Assembly (NCBI RefSeq): GCF_000025265.1 | Contig: NC_013739.1 | Location: 2,728,001-2,792,000, forward strand | Direction: 5' to 3' | Source of the DNA: Conexibacter woesei DSM 14684 | GTDB lineage: Bacteria; Actinomycetota; Thermoleophilia; Solirubrobacterales; Solirubrobacteraceae | Length of the DNA: 64,000 bases | Shown: positions 18,466 to 25,518 of the stretch, piece after piece | Numbering within the stretch: position 1 is the stretch's first letter | Layout of the letters: each line of letters starts with the position of its first letter | Made by a program: the position numbers and the translations under genes | Notes under the pieces: generated by a model | What the model saw: only the letters and a program-made list of their open reading frames with translations | What the model was told of the DNA's origin: nothing | Databases searched by the model: none

Positions 18466-19796
18466 ACGTCCACCAACACCGCGAGGTGGTCGCTCGTGCT
18501 GTAGATCACGCCGAACTCCGGCCAGGTCTGGAACAGTCTCGCCATCGGCCCGATCACGCCGCCGCCGGGCGGGACGTAGCCGACCCCGACCGGGTTGGGC
18601 AACGTCGTCGGATTGGCGAGGTTGAGCGTCAGGTTGGCGGCGGCGGCCGGCGGTCTGATCCCCGTGTACGGCGTGCCGACGACGGTGTTGACGACGGTCG
18701 TGTCGAATCTCGCCGGTCTTCTCGCAGGCAGGACGTATCTTATGAACGCGTTGTCGATCGCGCCGACGTCGGTCGCTCTTCTGCCGCCGATCGCGGTCCC
18801 GCCCATGTAGCCCAGCCGCGGGTAGACGTTGTGGGTCGGGTCTCTCGGGACGCCGTTGTCGGTGTACGGCAGCGCCAGATCCGGCTTGATCAGGTGCGTC
18901 ATGCAGTACGGCTCGCGCACCGCTCTGGGGCCGCCCGCGAAGTTCGGGTCGAGCGCCATCTCGTAGCCGGCCGCTCTGAGGCCGTTGTAGGCGGCGACGA
19001 AGAAGCCGAACGAGTCGACGTTGAAGTCGCCGATCACGACCGTCACCTCGTTCGCGGCCGGTGCCGCGATCCCGGGGATCGCGCTCAGCGCCCCGACGGC
19101 CACCGGGGCGCTCGCGGGGGAGGTGTGGATCGCGTAGATCTTCACCGTGCGTCCCGCACCGTCGAGGAACGTCACGTGGTAAGGGGCGCGGTCGTCGACG
19201 GTCGGGAAGTTGATCACCCCGCCGTATCTGTCTCTGAACGCCCACTGCGCCGCGCCCTGCCACTCCTGCACCGGTCTGAGGCCGTCGGTGAAGCCGGCGT
19301 TGAACGGCGTGCCGGGCACCGGCAGGCCCGCTCTCCAGGCGGCGGCGTAGCTTCTGAGCTGGCCGGAGGCGAGTGTCGCCGGGTCGGTCGACTGGTTGAG
19401 CCCGAGCGGCGGCAGGCACCACGCCCACGGCCCGGTGAATCTGAGCGTGGCGGAGTTGTAGAAGACCGCGACCGACTCGCGTCTGCCGTAGTTGCCGACC
19501 TTCAGCGGCGGCACCAGGCACCACGCCGGGCCGAGTCTTCTGCGGATCTTCGCGAGCAGCCGCAGGCAGGCGACGCCGACTCTTCTGGTCTGGTTGACGG
19601 GGATCCCCTGGAAGCCGACCTCTGGGGTGCGGTCGTAGACCTCGCCGACGACGAAGATGTCAGGCGGGTTCTGCGCCACGACCGTCAGGATGTGGGTTCT
19701 GCGCTCACGCGATCTCTGGCGTCTCGCGGCCGACGACGTGTCGTAGATCTTGTTGAGGCTGAAGTTGTTGATGTTCCAGTAGAGGACCCGCGTCAT
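18462..19796 (-). CDS. Endonuclease/exonuclease/phosphatase-fold protein, first gene of the large operon
   Basis: 444 residues starting with ATG at 19796. The three signature elements of the EEP (DNase I-like) superfamily are present in order: WNINNFS at residues 7-13, VVGEVYDR near residue 50 supplying the metal-binding Glu, IGDFNVDSF near residue 255 (catalytic D-x-N), and STSDHLAVLVDV at the very C-terminus (S-D-H). The family hydrolyses phosphodiester bonds in nucleic acids, inositides or sphingolipids; nothing here tells which. No signal peptide. It is the only gene of the seven with a recognisable enzyme fold, so it is the likely catalytic component. The stop overlaps the next ATG as ATGA. 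Confidence 0.85.
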   Translation of the reverse strand: MTRVLYWNINNFSLNKIYDTSSAARRQRSRERRTHILTVVAQNPPDIFVVGEVYDRTPEVGFQGIPVNQTRRVGVACLRLLAKIRRRLGPAWCLVPPLKVGNYGRRESVAVFYNSATLRFTGPWAWCLPPLGLNQSTDPATLASGQLRSYAAAWRAGLPVPGTPFNAGFTDGLRPVQEWQGAAQWAFRDRYGGVINFPTVDDRAPYHVTFLDGAGRTVKIYAIHTSPASAPVAVGALSAIPGIAAPAANEVTVVIGDFNVDSFGFFVAAYNGLRAAGYEMALDPNFAGGPRAVREPYCMTHLIKPDLALPYTDNGVPRDPTHNVYPRLGYMGGTAIGGRRATDVGAIDNAFIRYVLPARRPARFDTTVVNTVVGTPYTGIRPPAAAANLTLNLANPTTLPNPVGVGYVPPGGGVIGPMARLFQTWPEFGVIYSTSDHLAVLVDV

Positions 19797-20006
19797 GGCG
19801 TGCAGCGGCCGCCGTCGTCAACACCCATCGCCCCGTGAAATCGCGCTCCGTCCAAGAGCGCGCCGATGCCGCGAATGCTCCGGCGCCTTCCCACGGGCGA
19901 ACCTAGCTGACCGGAAACAAGTTTTCCAGTGTTCTGGTTGTTTAATTTCCGGAGTGCGGGGCGCGCTCGGACAACCGTCCAGGCGCGAGCGCGCGAACGG
20001 GCGAGC
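19797..20006. other. Intergenic region upstream of the large operon
   Basis: About 210 bases with no gene seen. It holds the start region of the leftward operon and the 3' side of the ZIP gene. Bases 19905-19950 are much richer in A/T than the surroundings and contain an imperfect inverted repeat, listed separately. I could not fix a -35/-10 pair with confidence. Confidence 0.5.
19911..19952. repeat. AT-rich inverted repeat CCGGAAA / TTTCCGG
   Basis: CCGGAAACAA at 19911-19920 faces TTG-TTTAA-TTTCCGG ending at 19952; the outer seven bases are perfectly inverted and CAA/TTG matches again inside. It could be a terminator for the ZIP gene, which is transcribed towards it, or an operator for the large operon. 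No T-run follows either arm closely. Confidence 0.4.
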
Positions 20007-21257
20007 TCAGACGCTGACGAGCAGGCCGGTGAGGTAGAGCGCGAGCGCCCCGGCGGCGATCCCGCCGACGGTCGTCGGGTCGAGCAGACGGCCGGCGCGG
20101 TCGCGCAGCGACGGTGCGATCTGGACGATCACGCGCACGATCGCGCCGACGCCGACGCCGAGCAGGAACGCGGACAGCTCGGCGTTGTCGACCGAGGCGC
20201 CGATCAGCGCGCCCACGATCGCGGGCGCGCCGGCGACGAGGCCGAGGCCGAGCAGTCGCAGCGGCCGCGCCGGCTGGTTCGCCAGCGGCGCGACGATCGC
20301 GATCCCCTCGGTCGTGTTGTGGAGCGCGAAGCCGACGACGAGGAAGGCGCCGAGCGCCAGCTCGCCGACGGCGTAGGCGGAGCCGATCGCGAGCCCTTCG
20401 CCGAGGTTGTGCAGCCCGATCCCGATCGCGATCATCAGCGCGAGGCGGGTCGGGCTGGGCGCGGTCGCGCCGTCGAGTGCGCCGCCACTTTCGCCCGCGT
20501 GCGCGCCCGTGGCGCGCGCGACGCGCGCGCCCAGCCAGCTGTCGAGCGCGGCGAGCGCGAGGTAGGCGAGCGCGATCCCGAGGAAGACCAGCTCCGCGCC
20601 GCCGAAGGCGCCGGAGGAGCCGGCGGCGAGGTCGAGCCCTTCGAGCGTCCCGTCGAGCGCGAGGAACGCGAGCAGCCCGACGGTGAGCGCGAGCAGCGCG
20701 CGGATCCAGCGGCCGGACGCACGCTGCAGCGCGGGCAGGAAGAGCATCCCGAGCACGATCGGGATGACGCCGACGTAGGTGCCGAGCAGCACCATCAGCG
20801 CGAAGAAGTCGCCGTCGGCGGCGGGCGTCTCGACGGCGACCGGGATCTCGTGCTCGATCACGGCGCCGGTCGAGGTCAGCAGTGAGACGAGGTACGGCTG
20901 GCCCTCCTGCCACGGGTAGTCGAGCACGAGCGTCGTGCGCGCGAGGCGGCCGACCGACGCCGCGCCGGAGCGGACGTCGACGTAGGCGTCGTTGACGAAC
21001 GCCTGCGCCACGCTGACGGCGTCGGGGCCGACGTTGCGGACGGTCAGCTCGATCGTCCCGGGGCGCAGCTGCGTGCGCTCGACCGCCAGCTCCTCGACGG
21101 GCGGGCCGGTCCGCTCGGGCAGCGTGTCGCCGCCGACGAGCGCGAGCGTCAGCAGCGCCGCGACGACGATCGCGAGCGCACCGCCCGCGAGCAGCCACGT
21201 CGGCGCGCGGCGGCGGGTCTCGCGCGGGGGTGGCTCGGTGCTGGCGCCGGTCGCCAT
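20007..21257 (-). CDS. ZIP-family metal transporter with an added N-terminal extracytoplasmic domain
   Basis: 416 residues, ATG at 21257, TGATG overlap with the multicopper oxidase gene. Residues about 22-44 are one transmembrane helix. About 45-145 form a beta-type domain (VRNVGPDAVSVAQAFVND, similar in style to CARDB/NEW3-like modules). The remainder is polytopic. The ZIP signature is clear: HNLGEGLAIGSAYAVGE and, one helix later, HNTTEGIAI, the metal-binding His/Glu pairs of TM4/TM5. ZIP proteins move Zn, Mn or Fe, usually inward. The extra N-terminal domain is not usual for ZIPs. Coupling to an exported oxidase suggests oxidation and transport of one metal, which is inference. Confidence 0.85.
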   Translation of the reverse strand: MATGASTEPPPRETRRRAPTWLLAGGALAIVVAALLTLALVGGDTLPERTGPPVEELAVERTQLRPGTIELTVRNVGPDAVSVAQAFVNDAYVDVRSGAASVGRLARTTLVLDYPWQEGQPYLVSLLTSTGAVIEHEIPVAVETPAADGDFFALMVLLGTYVGVIPIVLGMLFLPALQRASGRWIRALLALTVGLLAFLALDGTLEGLDLAAGSSGAFGGAELVFLGIALAYLALAALDSWLGARVARATGAHAGESGGALDGATAPSPTRLALMIAIGIGLHNLGEGLAIGSAYAVGELALGAFLVVGFALHNTTEGIAIVAPLANQPARPLRLLGLGLVAGAPAIVGALIGASVDNAELSAFLLGVGVGAIVRVIVQIAPSLRDRAGRLLDPTTVGGIAAGALALYLTGLLVSV

Positions 21258-22324
21258 CACGAGACCTCGAACATCCCCATCCACCCGAGCTCGGCGAACT
21301 CGGTCTTGTGCGCGTGGAACATGAACGCGCCGGCGTTCGGGAAGCGCAGCTCGCAGATCCCGCGCTGCGCCTGCGCCTGCATCACCGTGTCGGTGAACTC
21401 GATCGGCTGGAGGCTCGTCCCGGTCGGGAAGTAGTGGAAGAAGTTGCCGTGCAGGTGGAACGTGTTGATCGGGTCGTACTCGAGCGCGTTGACGAGGTAG
21501 ATGCGGATCAGCTCGCCGCGTCTGACGCGGACCGGCTCGTGCATGTAGTGAAAGGGGATCCCGTTGACGGCGTAGAGCTGGTTGCCCTCGCCGTCGAACG
21601 TCGTGTTGTAGCCGTGCTGCACCATCACCAGCTCGTCGGCGTCCGGGCGCCCGTCTCTCGGGTCGACGATGAAGGTGCCGTAGAGCCCGCGCGCGATGTG
21701 CTCGGCGAGCGGGCTGACGTGGCAGTGGTAGAGGTGCAGGCCGAACGGCTCGGCCTCGAACTCGTAGGTGGTCGAGCCGCCGGAGGGGATCACCCCCGCG
21801 CCCTGGCCCGGGACGCCGTCCATCGCGGACGGGTGGACGCCGTGGAAGTGCATCGTGTGCGGGTGGCGCGAGCCGTTGACGAAGCGCACGCGCAGCAGCT
21901 CGCCCTCGCGGCAGCGCAGCGTCGGCCCTGGGACGCGGCCGTTGAAGACCCACGCCGGGAACGTCACGCCGGGGGCGACCTCGATCTCCTTGTCGCCGGC
22001 GAACACCTCCCACTCGCGCAGCACGCGCCCGCTCGCCAGCCGCCGCGTTCTGCCCCAGTCGAAGTCGCGCAGCACGTCGGTCGGGTCGAAGCCGTTGGCG
22101 ACGTGGTCGACGACGGAGCCTCTGCGGAAGGTCGGCCCGTTGACGCCGCCGCCGTGGACGGCCGCGCCGCCCGCCGCCGCGCCTGCCGCGCCGCCTCCCG
22201 CGCCGCCGCCGCCGTGGGCGTCGTGGGTCTGCGCCTGGGCCAGCTCGCGCCCGCCGAGCAGCCCGCCGGTGCTCGCGGCCACCGCGGTGCTGCAGAAGAA
22301 CTGCCGTCGCGACATCTTCGTCAT
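21257..22324 (-). CDS. Tat-exported multicopper oxidase
   Basis: 355 residues. ATG at 22324 gives a Tat signal (SRRQFF followed by an Ala-rich hydrophobic stretch), then a His/Gly-rich linker (about residues 32-60). Copper motifs: HTMHFHGVH, LYHCHVSPLAEH, HLHGNFFHY and MFHAHKTE. HCH-x5-H in the first half looks like a type 1 plus trinuclear site, while the second-half equivalent reads HAH with no Cys. The protein therefore looks like a two-domain oxidase with its type 1 copper in domain 1. Likely role: extracytoplasmic oxidation of a metal ion or phenol. It is the first gene of a two-gene unit with the ZIP transporter. Confidence 0.9.
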   Translation of the reverse strand: MTKMSRRQFFCSTAVAASTGGLLGGRELAQAQTHDAHGGGGAGGGAAGAAAGGAAVHGGGVNGPTFRRGSVVDHVANGFDPTDVLRDFDWGRTRRLASGRVLREWEVFAGDKEIEVAPGVTFPAWVFNGRVPGPTLRCREGELLRVRFVNGSRHPHTMHFHGVHPSAMDGVPGQGAGVIPSGGSTTYEFEAEPFGLHLYHCHVSPLAEHIARGLYGTFIVDPRDGRPDADELVMVQHGYNTTFDGEGNQLYAVNGIPFHYMHEPVRVRRGELIRIYLVNALEYDPINTFHLHGNFFHYFPTGTSLQPIEFTDTVMQAQAQRGICELRFPNAGAFMFHAHKTEFAELGWMGMFEVS

Positions 22325-22396
22325 GAGGCGAACACTGACACATTCTTTATGGAGCGGCAACTTATGTTTTAGCCATGCCCAAACTCGTCTCGCTGC

Positions 22397-22402
22397 GAGA
22401 AT
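22397..22402 (+). promoter_or_regulatory. -10-like box GAGAAT six bases before GTG 22409
   Basis: GAGAAT matches only A2 and T6 of the TANNNT pattern, but it has the same six-base spacing to the start as better boxes in this window. It supports GTG 22409 over the ATG at 22375, whose frame encodes no recognisable protein. Confidence 0.35.
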
Positions 22403-22408
22403 GCGCGG

Positions 22409-23512
22409 GTGCGCCTCGTCTCGTCCCGACACCTGCAGGCCGGCACGGTCGTCGCGCGGGACGTGCGCGTCGGTCCGGTCGGCACCGCGCCGCTGCTGCT
22501 GCAGGGCGCGACGCTGACCGCGTCGGCCTGCGCGCGGCTGGTCTCGCTCGGGGTCGCGGCGGTCTGGGTCGACGACGAGCTGGGCGACGGGATCGAGCCG
22601 CTGGAGGCGCTGACGGAGGAGACGCGCGAGGCGGCCGAGCGCGACGTGATGGCGACGCTCGACAGCGCGCGCGACGCGCTCGCCTCCGGTCAGCACCTGC
22701 CCGGCCCCGACGTCGAACGGCTGCGCGACGTCGCCGGCGCGATCGCGCAGGAGATCTCCGCGCTGCCGGAGGCCGTCTTCGCGCTGTCGGAGATGCGCAA
22801 CGCGGACGCGTACACGCACGAGCACTCGGTCCGCGTCACGACGCTCGGCCTGCTGATAGCCGCGCGCCACTGGCAGCGCCACGGCTGGACCGACCACCGC
22901 GGCGAGCAGCGCTTCGACGGCATCCCGCAGCGGATGACGCAGCTCGGCTTCGGGCTGCTCGTGCACGACATCGGCAAGCTGGCGATCCCGCGCGAGGTGC
23001 TCGACAAGCCCGGCAAGCTCGACGCGGCGGAGTGGGAGCTGGTGCGCCAGCACCCCGAGCTGGGCGCCGCGATGCTGAGCCACACGACGACGTCGATGCT
23101 CGCGATCTCGGTCGTCCGCTTCCACCACGAGCGCTGGGACGGCGCCGGCTACCCGCGCGGCCTCGCCGGCACCGGGATCGCCGAGCTGGCGCGGATCGCC
23201 GCGGTCGCCGACGTCTACGACGCGGTCCGCTCCGAGCGCCCGTACAAGCCGGCGCAGCCGCCGCGCGTCGGCGTCGAGGTCGTGCTCGACGGCGCCGGCA
23301 CGGCGTTCGACCCCGTCGTCGTCGAGACCTTCCGCGCGCTGGTGATGCCGTACCCGGTCGGCCACGAGATCGTGCTCGCCGACGGCCGCGAGGCCGTCGT
23401 CGCGAGCGTCGACCCGGACCGCCCGTACGCACCGCGCGTGCGCGTGCGCGGCGCCGACGGCTCCAACTGGGAGGGCGAGGTCGACCTCGCGCCGGAACGT
23501 TTGGCGAGGTGA
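22409..23512 (+). CDS. HD-GYP domain protein, probable cyclic-di-GMP phosphodiesterase
   Basis: 367 residues, GTG start. After an N-terminal segment of about 120 residues lies an HD-GYP domain: HEHSVRVTTLG, LLVHDIGKLAIP with the HD pair and the following Gly-Lys, then FHHERWDGAGYPRGLAG carrying the GYP signature, and VADVYDAV. These are the metal- and substrate-binding elements of enzymes that cleave c-di-GMP to pGpG/GMP. A small C-terminal tail after the domain (about residues 290-367) is beta-rich. No receiver or membrane domain is present, so the input signal is unknown. Reading the first part codon by codon I saw no AGA arginine codon, in contrast to the large operon. Confidence 0.88.
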   Translation: MRLVSSRHLQAGTVVARDVRVGPVGTAPLLLQGATLTASACARLVSLGVAAVWVDDELGDGIEPLEALTEETREAAERDVMATLDSARDALASGQHLPGPDVERLRDVAGAIAQEISALPEAVFALSEMRNADAYTHEHSVRVTTLGLLIAARHWQRHGWTDHRGEQRFDGIPQRMTQLGFGLLVHDIGKLAIPREVLDKPGKLDAAEWELVRQHPELGAAMLSHTTTSMLAISVVRFHHERWDGAGYPRGLAGTGIAELARIAAVADVYDAVRSERPYKPAQPPRVGVEVVLDGAGTAFDPVVVETFRALVMPYPVGHEIVLADGREAVVASVDPDRPYAPRVRVRGADGSNWEGEVDLAPERLAR

Positions 23513-23523
23513 CGGCCGAGGAG

Positions 23524-23529
23524 TAGGGT
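23524..23529 (+). promoter_or_regulatory. -10 box TAGGGT of a leaderless start
   Basis: TAGGGT ends seven positions before ATG 23536, with six bases between. It lies just past the stop of the HD-GYP gene, so the SDR gene probably has its own promoter. Confidence 0.5.
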
Positions 23530-23535
23530 CGGCCG

Positions 23536-24324
23536 ATGGACCTCGAACTGGCGGACAGGGTGGCGGTCGTGACCGGTGCCAGCAGGGGCATCGGGCTGGC
23601 GACGGTGCGAGCGTTCGCCGACGAGGGGGCGCACGTCGTCGCCGGCGCCCGCACGATCGGCAGCCTGGAGGGGATCGACGGCGTGACCGCGGTCGCGCTC
23701 GACCTCGTCGCGCCGGACGGTCCCGCGCAGCTCGTCGAGCGGGCGATCAGGGCCCACGGCCGCGTCGACGTGCTCGTCAACAACGTCGGCGGCGTGCGCC
23801 TGCGGCTCGACGGCTTCCTCGGCACGCCCGACGAGGAGTTCGCGTGGGCGCTGGAGATGAACTTCTTCGCCGCGCTGCGGGCGACGCGCGCGGTGCTGCC
23901 GCACATGCTCGACGGCGGCGGCGGTGCGATCGTCAACACCGCGTCGGTCAACGCCTTCTTTCAGCCCGACGCCGGCACGATCGACTACGGCGCCGCGAAG
24001 GCCGCGCTCGTCAACCTCAGCAAGTCGCTGGCGCAGGAGTTCGGGCCGCGCGGCGTGCGCGTCAACTGCGTCTCGCCGGGGCCGGTCGGCACCGACCTGT
24101 GGCTCGGCGAGCACGGCGTCGCGGAGACGGTCGCGCAGGCGACCGGCGTCGACGCCGCGACCGCGCGCGAACGCGTCGTCGCGAGCATCGGCGGCTTCGC
24201 GACCGGCCGCTTCACGACGCCGGAGGAGGTCGCCGCGCTGATCGTGCTGCTCGCCTCCGACCGCCTCGGCAACGTCACCGGCGCCAACTACGTGATCGAC
24301 GGCGGGCTGATCAAGACGACGTAG
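23536..24324 (+). CDS. Short-chain dehydrogenase/reductase
   Basis: 262 residues with all classical SDR elements: TGASRGIG near residue 14 for NAD(P) binding, a D in VALDL, NNVGG, a Ser in NTASVNAF, and the catalytic Y-x3-K as YGAAK. The C-terminus ends VIDGG, as in most SDR oxidoreductases of the FabG-like class. Substrate cannot be told from the sequence. It is followed after 16 bases by a broken gene, so if it was once part of an uptake-plus-oxidation unit, that unit has decayed. Confidence 0.88.
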   Translation: MDLELADRVAVVTGASRGIGLATVRAFADEGAHVVAGARTIGSLEGIDGVTAVALDLVAPDGPAQLVERAIRAHGRVDVLVNNVGGVRLRLDGFLGTPDEEFAWALEMNFFAALRATRAVLPHMLDGGGGAIVNTASVNAFFQPDAGTIDYGAAKAALVNLSKSLAQEFGPRGVRVNCVSPGPVGTDLWLGEHGVAETVAQATGVDAATARERVVASIGGFATGRFTTPEEVAALIVLLASDRLGNVTGANYVIDGGLIKTT

Positions 24325-24340
24325 CACGAGAGGAGCGGGC

Positions 24341-24862
24341 ATGACCTCCGAGCAGCGACTCCAGCGACTCTAAGGCAAGCACGGCTGGGGCTGGCTGGAG
24401 CGGCTGCTGGAGCAGAACCCGCGCTGGGTCCGTGGCACGGCGACGCCGCTGGCGGTGATCGGCGCGGGCGAGGCGGCCGCGACGTTCACGTCCTTCTACT
24501 ACCTCAACCCGCCCGCCGGGGACCCGATGCGGTTCCTGCTGCCGCACGAGGACTTCTTCCAGGCGTGGTTCCAGGCCGGCGCGATCCTCGAAGCTGCGCC
24601 GCACCCGGCGGCGGCGGAGCTGTACATGAGCTTCCGTCTCAGCGAGCCGACCCAGCGCGCGTCGGCGCAGTGGCCTGCCCGCCGGGACGTCGAGATCCCC
24701 GCTTGGCGACCGATCGCCGACTATCCCAACACCGACCCGAGCGGCTTCCGCGAGTTCATGCTCGACCGCGCGCGGGTCGAGCGGCTGCGAGGGATCATGG
24801 AGGAGTTCATCGGGCCGGTGGAAGGACCCAACCCGACCGGTGTGGACCGTCGCTGGCACTGA
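24341..24862 (+). pseudogene. Remnant of an extracellular solute-binding protein with an in-frame TAA
   Basis: An ATG at 24341 with a good ribosome site (GAGGAG about eight bases before) opens a frame that meets TAA at codon 11 (24371-24373). The same frame then continues without stops to 24862. The text after the stop (HGWGWLERLLEQNPRWVRGTATP, then GEAAATFTSFYYLNPP, AAAELYMSFRLSEPTQR and PARRDVEIPAWRP) resembles the C-terminal half of ABC-type family-1/iron-type solute-binding proteins, which are normally about 350 residues. Only about 174 codons remain and no signal peptide is present. This looks like a 5'-truncated, nonsense-interrupted relic. A sequencing error would explain the TAA but not the missing half. 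Confidence 0.6.
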
Positions 24863-24887
24863 ACGGACGCCGCCCCGCACGGCCAGC

Positions 24888-24893
24888 TAGGGT
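24888..24893 (+). promoter_or_regulatory. -10 box TAGGGT of a leaderless start
   Basis: TAGGGT lies exactly six bases before ATG 24900 in the 37-base gap after the pseudogene. No ribosome site is visible. Confidence 0.5.
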
Positions 24894-24899
24894 CCGCGC

Positions 24900-25448
24900 A
24901 TGACCCCGGAGCAGATCGGCGAGCGGCTGCGCGCGGCGCGTCAGCGTCAGGAGCTGACGCTGTCGGCGCTGGCGGAGCGCGTCGAGCTGACGAAGGGGTT
25001 CCTGTCGCAGGTCGAGCGCGGCCTGACGTCGCCGTCGGTCGGCTCGCTGCTGCGGCTCTGCGAGGTGCTCGACCTGCCCGTCGGCGAGCTGTTCGACGCG
25101 AACCCCGCGCCGCTCGTGCGCGCGGCCGAGCGCAGCCCGATCAGCTTCGGCGGCGCGGGCGTCGACGAGTTCCAGCTCACCCCGGCCGGCGAGCGGCGCC
25201 TCGTCGTGATCCAGTCGGACATCGCGCCGGGCGGCGGCAGCGGGGAGGACGCCTACCGGCTCGGCAGCGATGCCGAGTTCGTGCACGTGCTGCTCGGCAC
25301 GCTCGACCTCGAGGTCGCGGGCGACGCCTACCGGCTCGCCGCGGGCGACTCGCTGACGTTCGACGCCGGCGCCGAGCACCGCTGGCGCAACCCGTCGCCG
25401 AGCTGGCCGGCACGGGTGCTGTGGGTGATCGCACCAGCGCTCGGCTGA
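24900..25448 (+). CDS. XRE-family regulator with C-terminal cupin domain
   Basis: 182 residues. Residues about 5-60 are a helix-turn-helix of the Cro/XRE type (LSALAERVELTKGFLSQVERG, then SPSVGSLLRLCEVL). Residues about 110-180 are a small cupin barrel (YRLGSDAEFVHVLLGTLDLEV, GDSLTFDAGAEHRWRN). XRE-cupin regulators such as PuuR commonly sense small catabolic metabolites, including polyamine derivatives, and control nearby catabolic genes. The gene lies just upstream of an agmatinase-family hydrolase, and a perfect GTTGT-AA-ACAAC dyad sits in between, so local control of the catabolic cluster is likely. Confidence 0.85.
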   Translation: MTPEQIGERLRAARQRQELTLSALAERVELTKGFLSQVERGLTSPSVGSLLRLCEVLDLPVGELFDANPAPLVRAAERSPISFGGAGVDEFQLTPAGERRLVVIQSDIAPGGGSGEDAYRLGSDAEFVHVLLGTLDLEVAGDAYRLAAGDSLTFDAGAEHRWRNPSPSWPARVLWVIAPALG

Positions 25449-25464
25449 GACCCGGAGTTTGCTG

Positions 25465-25476
25465 GTTGTAAACAAC
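25465..25476. promoter_or_regulatory. Candidate operator GTTGT-AA-ACAAC
   Basis: A perfect five-base inverted repeat with two central bases lies five bases upstream of the -35 hexamer TTGACC of the next promoter. Its position between the XRE-cupin gene and the hydrolase gene suggests it is bound by that regulator. This is inference from position. Confidence 0.45.
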
Positions 25477-25481
25477 TGCCC

Positions 25482-25510
25482 TTGACCTGGCGGGCCTCGC
25501 CTCGTAGCGT
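25482..25510 (+). promoter_or_regulatory. Promoter TTGACC-17-TAGCGT
   Basis: TTGACC (25482-25487) and TAGCGT (25505-25510) are separated by exactly 17 bases. The GTG of the hydrolase follows eight bases after the -10 box. It is among the best promoter matches in the window and would give an almost leaderless message. Confidence 0.6.
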
Positions 25511-25518
25511 GCGCAGCT

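Noticed and set aside
24371-24373. In-frame TAA as recoded codon
   Set aside because: TAA recoding is not expected in this group, and the product is already shorter than the family norm, so decay is the simpler explanation.
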